DNA from: Maniola hyperantus
Lineage: Eukaryota > Arthropoda > Insecta > Lepidoptera > Nymphalidae
DNA: 64,000 nucleotides
NCBI RefSeq assembly: GCF_902806685.2
Contig: NC_048553.1
Coordinates: 10,454,940 to 10,518,939 of the forward strand
Reading direction: 5' to 3'
In this document: positions 46,752 to 57,300 of the stretch, in pieces
Layout: each line of letters begins with the position of its first letter
Numbering within the stretch: the stretch's first letter is position 1
The notes under the pieces: generated by a model
What the model saw: only the letters and a program-made list of their open reading frames with translations
Told to the model about the DNA's origin: nothing
The model's database searches: none
Position numbers and translations under genes: made by a program

Positions 46752-48440
46752 TCAATCAATATTCTCAACGTCTAATGGAGAATCACATCTACTGCCATTG
46801 GAGTCATCTGACGAGATATAAGACTGACTAAGATACTTATTTTCTCCACTTTCTCCAAAACTATTCATCTCACTTCTGACGTTATATGAATAATTGTGGG
46901 TTAATTCTCCTAAGTTATTGATTCCATGTGGCCTGATATTGAATGTAGTGTGTAAAGCTTGATTGCTAATGGGAATCCATGGGTTTGAAGTGGTCTGGGG
47001 CGAAGCAGTCGATGGTAGAGTCACTGCACGAGGTGGTGTAATAGATCCCGACTTTTCTCTTCTTTCACGAGCTCTTCTGTTTTGGAACCATATTTTTATC
47101 TGTGAAATAGATTTTGACCAATACTAAAATATCTAAGATTATGCCTGCGAACGCGTGGATTTAAGTTTCTAAAAATCCCATGGGAACTCTGATTTTCCGT
47201 TAGAAAAAGTGATCTAAAGTACCTAGTCTCCGGGATGCAAGCTACATCAGCTGTACTAAATTTTCTCAAAATCGGATAAACGGGTGGGCGGTGAAAGGTA
47301 ACACTTTACTCACTAATCGCACATTAATTGCTACAGAATATAGACACAATAGCGATAAAGGGATTTGTTAGATATCGCTATTTGTGACTTAAAGGCTATG
47401 ATGAGCTACCTACTTACTTGATTTTTAAACTGGTTTAAAGACAAGTCTAAAATTGAGTGCTCGTGACTTGAGCTATAAAATAATAAGTAATTAAGTACAT
47501 ATAAGTATAACTAACCCGATCATCTCGTAGTTGCAACGCGGCTGCCAGAGCTCGTAGCGCCGGTGGAGCGAGGTAGGGCGCGCGTGCATACGCAGCCTCC
47601 AGCGCCGCCGCCTGCGCGCCCGTGAACGGCACCCGCGCGTGCCGGCCCGAGCGACGCGCGCGGCAGGCGTTGGACGCACCTGACATGATATACACCTCAA
47701 TAGAGTTGGACCATTTTACAGATAGCATGTGAAAAAATCACGTGATAAGCCTTTTCATAAATTATGTAGGTAGGTAAACACTTGCTATCTTACTGAAAGT
47801 AGCCTGTAAAAAATCACGAAGCAAAATCTCAATTAACGTTCCGTGATAACCAACCTGCGAAATATCAGCGCTATTGATCTTGGTATAGCAAATGATTGTG
47901 AGAAAATTGAAAAATTACTTTCCGTAAAAAATCTCCCATGAAATCAATGTGAAGCTGAACCTGAATACTGAACCGTAGCTTAAACAAGCACCAATCATTT
48001 CGAAAAACCGTTCAAGTGCAAGTCGAAATCGCACATAACATCGCACACCAAATGAAACTTTTTGATTTTTTGAATTGTCATGGTGGCCATTTTGTAATTG
48101 TTTTTATTTGTTGCGAAAGCCGCAATAGATACACATACTGTGAAAATTTCAACTCTCTACCTATTAGCCTATTACGGCTCACAAGATAGAGCCCGCTGAC
48201 ACACCGACAGACAAATGGACAGCGGAGGCTTAATAAGGTCCCGTTGGCAGCCTTCGCGTACGGAACTCTAAAAAGTCAACAAAAAAACTAACGTGGAAGT
48301 CTCGGTGGCTGGTACCGTGTGCAGCATAACCAGCTCGGAGCTTCATCGCTGCCTTCACGATTAGAATCCTCACTCAAAATCCTTTCTATACTAAAATCTG
48401 AACTACCACACTTTGCACTGGACATAGGAGATAAATTCAT
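46752..48440 (-). CDS. homeobox transcription factor, divergent
   Basis: A nuclear DNA-binding regulator of 219 residues. Exons right to left: 48293-48440, 47516-47679, 46752-47099, in frame. The 60-residue homeodomain is complete: Arg5, Phe8, Gln12, Leu16-Glu17, Tyr20, Tyr25, Leu40, Trp48-Phe49-Gln50-Asn51 and Arg53, with an intron between positions 44 and 45, as in several ANTP-class genes. Helix 3 is IKIWFQNRRARERR. Helices 1-2 are unusually alanine-rich (TGAQAAALEAAYARAPY, LAPPALRALAAALQL). FSIERIL at residues 16-22 fits the eh1 motif that recruits the Groucho corepressor. The start ATG at 48438-48440 has a good GCGACC context. I cannot assign an orthologue; rough- or goosecoid-like genes were considered. 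The stop abuts a SINE. Confidence 0.88.
47140..47305 (-). mobile_element. diverged CTAG-ended repeat (L1 family)
   Basis: GATTATGCCTGCGAACGCGT, AAAAATCCCATGGGAACTC and GGCGGTGAAAGGTAACACTT; an old copy in the last homeobox intron. Confidence 0.55.
48000..48275 (+). mobile_element. R2 family repeat
   Basis: AACCGTTCAAGTGCAAGTCG, TGTGAAAATTTCAACTCTCT and GTACGGAACTCTAAAAAG; in homeobox intron 1, ending 18 bases from exon 1. Confidence 0.6.
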
Positions 48441-48533
48441 GGTCGCCACTTCCGAAACTACTGAGATATGTTGCAAATTGTTGTTTATAAAAGACTGTAT
48501 ACAGGGGGTGGGTTTTTATTAAGTCACGCCTCT

Positions 48534-48541
48534 TATTTATA
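48534..48541 (-). promoter_or_regulatory. TATA box candidate of the homeobox gene
   Basis: TATAAATA on the minus strand in GCGTATAAATAAG, about 95 bases before the start codon, leaving room for a 5' UTR of 60-70 bases. Confidence 0.5.
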
Positions 48542-48928
48542 CGCTTCGGGGTTGTTTGATGCTTCCCCTAAATTGTTAACAATCAAGATCCCTATCTATG
48601 AATGGGTAGCACGCACCAATGGGCCCGCAAGTGTTGTGACTGGTTCATTCAAACGCAACTAGAATTGAATGGAGAAATTGATACAGTTTGCACACAAAAG
48701 GACGTTATAACTTTAAGGGTATGTGGGAAAATTAATTTGTTACTTGTATTATATTACCTTTGTTGAAGTAATGTAACATGTAAGTTGATACCGGATTGAG
48801 ATTGCTAATTAAAATGTTATTAACTTTTGCCAAAGATACTTATTACGGCCATGTGGTCAAGATTAATATTATGGCATGAATCATTTATTGTACCTACTTA
48901 AATAATTATTATGAAGGGTACATTATTT

Positions 48929-49195
48929 GACTGCCTCGTTGGTCTAGTGGTTAGGTACTCGTTAGCATGTTTGATTGATGACAAGGTCCTGGGTTCGATT
49001 CCTAGAATAAATCTATCCATCTTCCATGAATTAGCCTGTATGGTCCACGGCTTGAAGTTGGCCTTTTGCTGTGCGTGCCTTTTTGCTCCTCCACCTTCCT
49101 TATCCATTTATTTCCTGACACCCCAGCGAGCTGGAGTTCATCCAATGCCGTCTTTTTGTCCTTGCGCAATCTCTGCATCAGCAATATTGAAAGAT
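48929..49195 (+). mobile_element. tRNA-derived SINE (S3 family)
   Basis: TGCCTCGTTGGTCTAGTGGT (A box) and CCTGGGTTCGATTCCTAG (B box), then an unrelated body with GCACGCACAG-like and CAGCGAGCTGGAGTTCATCC. A different family from S1 and S2. Confidence 0.7.
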
Positions 49196-50049
49196 TAGGT
49201 ACTACTTAATAAAATATAATATAGGGATCTCGAGAAATCTGGGTGGAACTTCCTGGGTAGGGTAATTCCTACTTACTTTATTGCTTTCCAAATTTCAGCT
49301 AACATTTTATGATATTTACTTACCTACCTAGTCACATACATGTTAGTAGGTACCTATTTATTGAGTATGAACCTCTAAGACTAAATAGCACAGAACAATG
49401 ACAAAATCACTGACCTTTAAACAAATAAAAATGAAGTAAAGACCTTGGCGTATAAAACGATGTCGATTAGACAGTTCAGAATTCAAGAAGTCTACCGAAT
49501 CTGCCTATTGCAAATTTGATTAGATTTTATATTTACTCATAACAATTTATAATGACCAAAAAAGCTTACCTACGTAGTACACTTCCTTTCTGGTTTTGAA
49601 TGTTGTGCAAGACCAATTAATATGTTTACGATTTACAAAACGAAGTTGCAATTTTTTTGTCAGACATGATATTCCCTCCATATCTAAGTCTAACTGGTGG
49701 TGGTAGGATTGGTTGGAATTCTAGTAAGTGCCTCTCAGATGCTGATTGGAAAGGTACTTGAATCCCATTAGAGCTTTGAGGCTGCAAAATTACAAACAAT
49801 ACCGTAAGTTTTAAACCACGAAGTCTGGTAACTGGACGTACCGGTAAATAGGTAGAGTCCTAATTTTGACCATCAGAATATGCAAAAAAGTCATCGGGGA
49901 CATGACCGGTACCGTCTCCCTCAGACCAAGGGCAAACGGCAAACTCGAGTCGGTAGTCGTTGGAAGAAGAAAGTCGAGGCTTTAGGAACAGTCGAGAATA
50001 CACCGACATACCTACTCGTAGCTAACGTAGCACACTGTACGTTTCCGTT
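49196..50049. other. intergenic DNA, nothing recognised
   Basis: Between the divergent homeobox and AKR genes. Short frames near 49880 have no recognised product. Confidence 0.5.
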
Positions 50050-50200
50050 TGTTAACAGACTTCCAAAAAGAAGGTGGTTCTCAATTCGGCCCGTTTCTTT
50101 TTTTTATGTATGTAGTACCTACGTCGATTTTTTTCGAGGTTTCTGGACCGATTTGCGAATATATTTTTTTAATCAACATGGGATATTTCCGTGGTGATCC
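50050..50200 (-). mobile_element. P1-related fragment
   Basis: GTTAACAGACTTCCAAAAAG and AAGGTGGTTCTCAATTCGGC match the reversed end of the P1 element. Confidence 0.5.
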
Positions 50201-50237
50201 CATAAAAACGTCTTTGAACGTTGAGATCCAAAGGTGT

Positions 50238-50430
50238 TAGAATGGCGACCTCGCACCGGAAAGCGCAGCGTAAGAAGAAACCCCACCAGGTGGACAAACG
50301 ACATCAAACTAAGGTAGCCACAGGGAGCCGCTGGATTCAGGCGGAAAAAGACCGTGGCGTGTGGAAGTACCTACAAGGGATTTACGTCCAGCTGTGGACG
50401 TTTATCGATTGATGATGATGATGATGAACC
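50238..50430 (+). mobile_element. RTE LINE 3' fragment
   Basis: GAATGGCGACCTCGCACCGG, AGGGAGCCGCTGGATTCAGG and GACCGTGGCGTGTGGAAGTA, then (GAT)n; same tail as 38123-38473 in the opposite orientation. Confidence 0.7.
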
Positions 50431-50825
50431 TGCTTGTTTTAGCATAAAATAGATTGTAAACATCTGCTATCCGCAGTTCAACGTTATCTTATTGCGGGCA
50501 TCTCTAGTGGCGATTGTGACTCAATTGTTACGATTATAGGATTACAATCTGCATTGTATCTCTAGATACAGTCCCTTAAAGTTTAAACCACAATTTAAAA
50601 ACCAAATAATGCCACTCGAAAACAAATTATAACAATGTGCGAGCAAGTTCGAAAAATGTCCCTGTTGCAATTTGGCGGTTTCAACCGACTAGGTAAGTAC
50701 CTACCTAGGTACACTACTCTACTTAGGTATGCTTCAGCCCGAACCTTCCAGTAGTTTGAGCTGTGCGTTGTTAGATAAGTCAATCAGTCGTCATAAAGAT
50801 GTTTTAAATTAAATTAAAATACAGA

Positions 50826-51383
50826 TCCTGTTCAGATTTTTAGTTAGGTAGGTAACTAATTCATGTCTGGGCGTAGCAGGTGGCGATCAGGTACCTAGGT
50901 ACAGCTACAAGAAACTAATTACCCAATTTCTAAAATCATAAAGTAAGTAGGTACCTATGTACTTAGTTACTTTACAATTGTATTATAAGCTGAACGGCAT
51001 TGAGTAGCACGTAGGAATTGTACTGACAATTTTTTTTGCTACCAATCAATTCATTAGTTACAACACCCAATCATCTGGGAATTAAACAAAAAATGTTAAA
51101 AAAGCGGAAATGTCCTAACCATTGTTATTATAGACTTTCTTACTATACTTATAAGGTCGAATGTTAGCCTTCCGACCATCAAGGCTTTATCTTGTCATAC
51201 CTACCTAGTAGGTACCTACTGCAGTTATGTTTCCCACATAACGGTTCCACCGACCGGCAGTGGCGACTGGCAATCAGTTTATTGTTGTTGTTCACGATCA
51301 CGCAAGTGTACCAGTTTCTTTCCAAATAATATAAAGTAATAAAAATATTCTACGTGAAAGGGTTTCTTAACAGAATTTAGAAG
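50826..51383. other. upstream region of the plus-strand AKR
   Basis: No repeat family identified. Contains several GGTAGGTACCTA-like short palindromes but no convincing TATA box near the start. Confidence 0.4.
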
Positions 51384-54300
51384 ATGTCGGTGCCAGAATA
51401 CATTGAATTAGAGGGTGGAGATCGTTTGCCGCGCGTTGGATTCGGAACGTGGCAGGTATGTCAAACACATTGAAGTAAATGGGTAAGTAGGTAACTTATA
51501 ACAGCATTTTCTGTGATACATGCGATAAATTGTAGTAATAACAGGTTATGTTGTTTATTTACCTGTAGGTATAATAAAATAACATGTGACTACATTAATT
51601 TGTACGGTTGTACATGGGTTGTACCTACTTAGTACCAATTGGCTTAGTTTTACTTTCGTATATAGGTATAATAGGTAGGTACTTATTCAATTCAAATTCT
51701 TTCAAGATTCTTACATGGAATAATCACTAAATATTGCCCGATTAGGAATTGATAAGCTACTTGTCGAACCGAGATTCAAAAGACATCGGATTGCAAAATT
51801 GGAGGATGTAAGCACATTTCATAGGATAGAGATAGATGGAGACCAGACAACCTGCACCAGGCCCGGGCCCACAAAGGATGTAACGCCGATGATGACATGT
51901 GGGAAATAAGTAAGTAGGTACCTACCGAAGTAACTATAGGCATCCTCATTAAACTTCGGGTTCCAATTTATCTATCCTGATGCTGTGCAAAGCTTCCCCA
52001 AAAAGTCACCAGGATTTTGACCCCGAAAGGAGATATGAACGGTAAATGAACTCATGAGAAAACTCCCAGACCTTAAAATAAAGGTACCTACTTAGTAAAG
52101 TTAATTATCTATGCGCCACTGACTAGCAAGAGTTAATTTAATAAGTACCTTCCCACACCTATTAATTACATGGGTAGACAGGTAGGTACCTACTTGTAGA
52201 AATAATTCAGAGTTGGAGTTGACAATGTAACTCTATGTGAAACCAACCACCTATCTGCATAATATTTTACCAGTTTTGTATTTATATTATTCACTAGAAG
52301 ACTAGATCATGCCCGCGACTTCGTCCGCGTGGATTTAAGGTTTTTAAAAATCCCGTGGGAACTCTTAAATTTTCTGGGATAAAAAGTAGCCTATGTCCTT
52401 GCCCGGGATGTAAGCTAACTCTGTACGAAATTTCATCAAAATCGGTTAAGCTGTTGGGCCGTGAAAAGCTAGCAGACAGACAGACACACTTTCGCATTTA
52501 TAATATTAAGTATGAATAGCATTATTATCTACGTAAAATTGTGTGCCTGATCGCTGGATAACTAATGCTAGGTACCATGTAGGTACTTAGGTAAATTCTG
52601 TAGGTAGGTACCTAAAATACTCAAAGCTAGAAAGCTAAGAAGCATTCAAAGATAAAACACTGAAAGCTGCTAGGTTTATAGCATGTGATTCTTCACTTTA
52701 ATTATGGTCAGAGATCTTTGAAAACTGAACTCAAATTCATTTTCTGCAACATTATGAGGAGAATCTGTATGTTTCGGAAGAAATTCCAAGATAGAACATA
52801 TTATTATGTCTACCCCACCAACCTGTACCCGCTCACTCCATATGTAACTATATATCTCTCTCGTTTATTGTACCTGTAGAACATTAAAAGGCTGATGATA
52901 ATGAGACAAAATTATTTGCAATTTTAATTAAGGTAGTCTAAGAATTTATTTCACACTTTACGAGAACCTACAACATCCGGGCGATACTGTTCATCATTTT
53001 TATCACAGCACTCTTCACTTTGCTTTTTCGTTCTTTTAGCTTTGTCACATTTAATTTTTTTTATCTTCATGTGGTTCTTTATGTACTTTTTAAAATCTTT
53101 CCATTTGGATTTGTTGAGTTTTGTGGTGGAGTCGACGATGACGCAGGGTCTATCGATGTATCGACTGTCGGAACAGCAAAAACATATACCGCTGCAAGAG
53201 TGCGTTTCACTCTTGTCGTGATCACCACTGGATGACGAGAGTCCTTTGGAAGTAGACGCGAGACATAAGCTTTCTTCAGACCATTTCTTACTCGCATTAT
53301 GTATACTTTCGCAACAAACTTTCGAGTTCGACATAGTTTTTCAAGCAGACAAAACCCCGGTCATTGAGGGAACTGCGTAATGTTAACTATGAAAATTACA
53401 ATAAGATATTTTGCTTTTGTTATTGAATTCAACTGATTCAGTGACTTCAACCGAAAATGACAATGCATTTCAAAGACTAAGTATTCTGTCCAAATTCTGT
53501 CAAAATTATTTCAACAAGGTTGCAAAAGTAGCAAAAGTAGGTAGGTACTTCTATGGATGAAGGTTCATGCATGCATGTAAGTTGGTTTTTTAACCAATAC
53601 CTAAACATTATTTTATCAGGCTCCACCAGATGTCCTCGAAAAGGCAGTGGAAGCAGCATTAGAGGCTGGATATCGCCATTTCGACTCTGCTCGCGCGTAC
53701 GAAAATGAGAATGCTCTAGGTCGAGCTCTCAATCGATGGATTGGTGGAGACCCTGCTAAGAGGAAGGAGTTGTTTGTCGTGACTAAGCTGCCACCATCAG
53801 GTAAGACCCTGGACTCATACTTTATTATACTGATCGCCATTGATTTGCTGTTATCCGTTGAGGAGTTCCGTCCTTCATCTTCAAAACTATACCTACATCA
53901 CTTCACTAAATTATGAAACCAACCTGACGGTACAAATGGGCGAAAAATAGCATACAATGTGTCGTGTGCGTGTGTGTAGATGTGTGTGTATTTCTTTAGT
54001 TATAGTTTTAGTTGGTCCTATATAATATATAGTTGGATGTACCTATTAGGTTAGCCTAAACTTTTGACTGCAAATTGCGATCTGCACTGCTGAACTCTTT
54101 TACGGACTTTCACACGCCACGGCCTTGCACCGCCTGAATCTATGGTTCCCTGTGACTTGCTTGATGTCGTCCTTTCACCTAGTGGGGGTCTTTCAACGTC
54201 TATCGCAATGCCGCATTTTTATAAAAAAAATTGCCTACACAGTAAATTCAAAAACATTGTATTTATGTTATTTCAGGCAATCGACCAGAATTAGTGGAGG

Positions 54301-57300
54301 AATATTTCGAGGCGTCGCGTCGAGACCTTGGTTTGGACTACATTGACATGTACCTCATACACGTTCCGTTCGCCTTCGAACACGTGCCAGGAGACCTCCA
54401 CCCCAAAAACCCCGACGGAAGTATGAAGATGGACCATTCAACAGATCTTGTAGCCGTGTGGAAGGTTAGTATTTATACTTTGTAGTTCTAGGCACCAATG
54501 TTGAAGTAACACCATCTCTTTGCATTGTATTCCTCATTGCTGAGGATCGTGACGTTTCCATTATTCATATAATATTCCGCTTAGGTATATGCCACAGACG
54601 TTACTATTTATTTTTATAGTGGAGTAATGAAGGTCTGGCACGCGGTGCTCTCTCTCTATAGGTTCATTGTGAAGTTAAATGTAATTGTATAGAAATGTGT
54701 AGAAATATTAATTATAGTCCGTAAAAAATGACTCCTCACGCGCCATTTTAACCCTATGGGTCAACTGTTTTAAAGGTGAACCGTACTTTTGACATGAAAT
54801 TTGACACAAAAAGTTAAAATGGGGCGTGAGGAGTTAAATTTTACGCGCTATTGTTAGTCAGTCACCACCATAGAGATAGGTCACCACCACGAAGCTGATT
54901 GTCAAGAAAAAATATTTTGGCAACGTCAAGATGTGATCAACAAATCAGAAATCCAAATTATAGATGTTGATGTTGATCTAATAACCAATTCCATTAAAGA
55001 CTAAATATTTACAGCTATAAACATGGGTGTATCTTTCCTAAAAGATACGGAAAATATCAGGGTTAAAGAACTGGTTGAAGGCGAAACAAAAAAGATCAAT
55101 CGAGGCTATCACAGCGGTGCTGTATATAAGGCGTGTAGTTACCCTAAATGCACTACAAAAACTACTGCGTCTAAAAAAGACAAAAGTAGCTTAAATGTTA
55201 CAGGCAATAATATAACAAAATGTGATAAATTTTCGTGGACAAAGGTTTATCGATCCCCAGAACTAATACCAAAGCGCAACAGTACTGAAAATACAACCGA
55301 GTCCAATGAAACAATTTCAAAGATATCTAATAAAATGCAACAAGATAAATTAGAAGTGGTAGAACCAATCCTCGAACAGTCAACAGCGATACAAGTGAAT
55401 ACACAAACTTCAATAGCTTCAATCCTGAATTCCAAGTCAAAGCTAACAGTATATAAGATAAGAACAATAATGCCATACTTATTGTGTCCATGTTGTTGTG
55501 GCGGAGATGATAAATTAGAAACTAATGATATGCCGTATAACATGCAGAATACAACGGATTCCTATGAAAGTATCGAACTACATACTAATTCTGATAACTT
55601 TCCACCACTCGATTTAGAAGCATCTCTTATGAGTATCATTTACTTACAGAGAAACATAAACAAAAATATAATCTTTAAAAAGTACCCAAAAATTATAAGA
55701 GCTATGATGCGAAATGCATACAAAAACTTAATTTGCGTTTTCAGTTTCAATTTCGGAATTAATAAACTGTAAGTCATAGATTAATTATTGGTTTCGCTAC
55801 GCTCTACTGTAAGTAGATACAAAATAATATGATTTCAAAGCATTCAGCAGTGTTCTCACAAGGTTCTCACATAATTTACCTTTCACTATTCACCGAGATC
55901 AATAATTAATCTATGATTCACCATCACCTGAGTCCATAAATAACTTCTTGCAGATATAGAACATAAAGAAGAAATTAATGACAATGCCAACCCATTCATA
56001 ATTTTTACTGTCAAATTGAAGTGGCAATTAATATTTAGCATGGTGCCCATATCATCGCTTAAAAACAATTTTATACAACGACCGTAAAATGAAATAGAAC
56101 AAAATGAAATCACAAACTCCCATTACGGCGGTTCCCGACTGTTTTTAATGTACCCAATAAGATACTTGTAAAAAATGTGCATCCCTCTCTATTAGATTAG
56201 CTGGTTTTTTAAATTAATTTTTGAACAACCATGGTAACAACCACAACCGTCTTAAGATCATCAGCTGCTGAATGTAGAGGATGCGAATACAGCCGTGCTC
56301 GCAGTCAACGTCCGAGCCCAAGGCGAAACCGCTGCATTGATAAATTTTGTCGTTTTTGTAAATTTATATTCTGTTGTGGATGTTGTAAAAAGAAAAAAGA
56401 AAGAAGACCAACTAAAATAACAAGAAGAGTTCAAAGTATCGAATATGTCAGAAAAGGCAAAGGGTCTAAAAATAGAATGGATGATAGGCTCACTTCAAAT
56501 AAAAATGAAAACGAATTACAAACCTACTACAGCAGCGTGACGAAAAATTCTAAGTTAAACAAACCTACACATGACGTACAGGGAACTTCCTCAAAACCAT
56601 ACTTTAAACAAAGATGCAACAATAGTAATAAAAAGAGACAACCAATCGATCAAAAATGTGCCAAACAAGGCAAAAGTGGAGCTAATATATTTAAGCAGGT
56701 ATATAGCGATTGTAATAATATAAGAGTTCAATCCTTGCCCCAAAATTCTGCCAGGAATTCATTGCAAACTTCTCTACAAAATACGCCTTGGCAAAAGATA
56801 AGAAAACATAGATTTACTTTATCAAATATATTTTTCTGTTGCTTAGGGCTAAACGAAAACCAAGGAGATAATTTGCAAGACACCAGAAGAACAAGAACCG
56901 CCAAATCGGGAGTCGAAGTGACACGTCACGAGTTTAACAGTCTGTACAATCCGAACTCGATACAAAGCCTTGAGATTACTTCTCATCGTTTAACAAGATC
57001 AACCTCACAAATACCGTCATCCGAAAATAATTTTAGTTCACACTTGAGACCACGTTTTCCAGAAAAGGAAAAAAATACGTCGGTCTTACCACGGAAGTTT
57101 TTTAATTTGACGAACAAAGTCAAATCTAGGAAACTTAACAATCGCAGAAACTTTAGACTAAAAAACAATGTAGTAGTACTTCGAATAATTAAGCAATATA
57201 GTTCCGAAACATGCTCAGTCATATCTCCAAATATTAGTCAAACAAACATGACTGAAAGCAATTTGTGCTCTCCTATTGACGCTCTCACCAGACCAGCAAA

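Noticed and set aside
48288..48476. Longer N-terminus for the homeobox protein
   Set aside because: It would begin at TTG; the ATG at 48438-48440 has a better context.
49880..50197. 105-codon plus-strand frame before the RTE fragment
   Set aside because: Runs through a P1-related fragment and has no family resemblance.
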